From contig URJY01000039.1 of the NCBI GenBank assembly GCA_900548275.1, forward strand, positions 1-14,954: a stretch of 14,954 bases of DNA. Reading direction: 5' to 3'. Numbering within the stretch: the first letter of the stretch is position 1; the number at the start of each line of letters is the position of its first letter. Origin of the DNA: an uncultured Opitutales bacterium. Lineage in GTDB: Bacteria; Verrucomicrobiota; Verrucomicrobiia; Opitutales; Intestinicryptomonadaceae. The translations under genes and the position numbers were made by a program. Below the pieces are notes generated by a model. The model saw nothing but the letters and a program-made list of their open reading frames with translations. It did not search any database and was not told the DNA's origin. Of the stretch, positions 14,840 through 14,954 are shown piece after piece.

Positions 14840-14937
14840 TTTGACGCACAGCCAAGTCTTGCGCGAAAAGCAAAGGGGAGCAGTACTAAAGTACAGCCCC
14901 CCTTCGTTTTCTGTGCGAGCCTTGCCTGTGCGCCAAA
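14840..14937. repeat. Long imperfect palindrome (48-position arms), intergenic
   Basis: Positions 14840-14887 pair with 14890-14937 around a two-base centre (AA) without any gap. I count 37 Watson-Crick pairs, 4 G-T pairs and 7 mismatches. It starts 21 bases past the stop of the secreted protein gene. No T run follows, so it is not an ordinary terminator. The outer sequence GCGGG (14820-14824) is also complementary to CCCGC (14944-14948). The size and symmetry resemble dispersed intergenic palindromes of the ERIC type, or a structured RNA. Confidence 0.85.
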
Positions 14938-14954
14938 CCGTACCCCGCAGAACC

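Overview
The window looks like chromosomal DNA of an anaerobic, fermentative member of the Verrucomicrobia/PVC group. The strongest clue is an exported protein ending in a textbook PEP-CTERM sorting tail. Supporting clues are pflB/pflA fermentation genes, a large secreted GH78 alpha-L-rhamnosidase, and translation starts that nearly all lack a Shine-Dalgarno sequence. The exact genus cannot be read from the sequence; a gut or similar anoxic plant-polysaccharide habitat is an inference.

Layout. At 168-2902 (minus strand) lies a likely operon, miaB -> DUF2156 protein -> GNAT acetyltransferase; the last two overlap in an ATGA. Divergent from it at 3011-4462 is a carboxyltransferase subunit (pyruvate carboxylase B / oxaloacetate decarboxylase alpha / transcarboxylase 5S type) without its biotinyl domain, closed by an intrinsic terminator. 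It is followed by a two-module lipoprotein (4553-5437). From 9983 down to 5623 (minus strand) come pflB, a PEP-CTERM surface protein and pflA, with intrinsic terminators after pflB and after the PEP-CTERM gene. At 10285-13065 (plus) is the rhamnosidase. It converges on a small exported protein with a duplicated helical repeat (13123-13794), which in turn diverges from a secreted, cysteine-containing beta-rich protein (13899-14819). The window ends in a ~98-bp imperfect palindrome.

Function. PflB and PflA form the anaerobic pyruvate-cleavage system, the carboxyltransferase handles the pyruvate/oxaloacetate (or methylmalonyl-CoA) node, and the rhamnosidase would supply deoxysugar. The remaining exported proteins belong to the cell surface.

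The most interesting region is the 289-bp gap between pflB and the PEP-CTERM gene. It carries a perfect 24-bp inverted repeat separated by 139 bp. One arm is the -35/-10 spacer of the PEP-CTERM gene promoter. The segment between the arms carries half of the -35 box, an AT-rich upstream tract and an intrinsic terminator that points away from the gene. Inversion between the arms would remove the -35 and turn the terminator towards the gene, so this is a candidate phase-variable ON/OFF switch for a surface protein. No recombinase is visible in the window.
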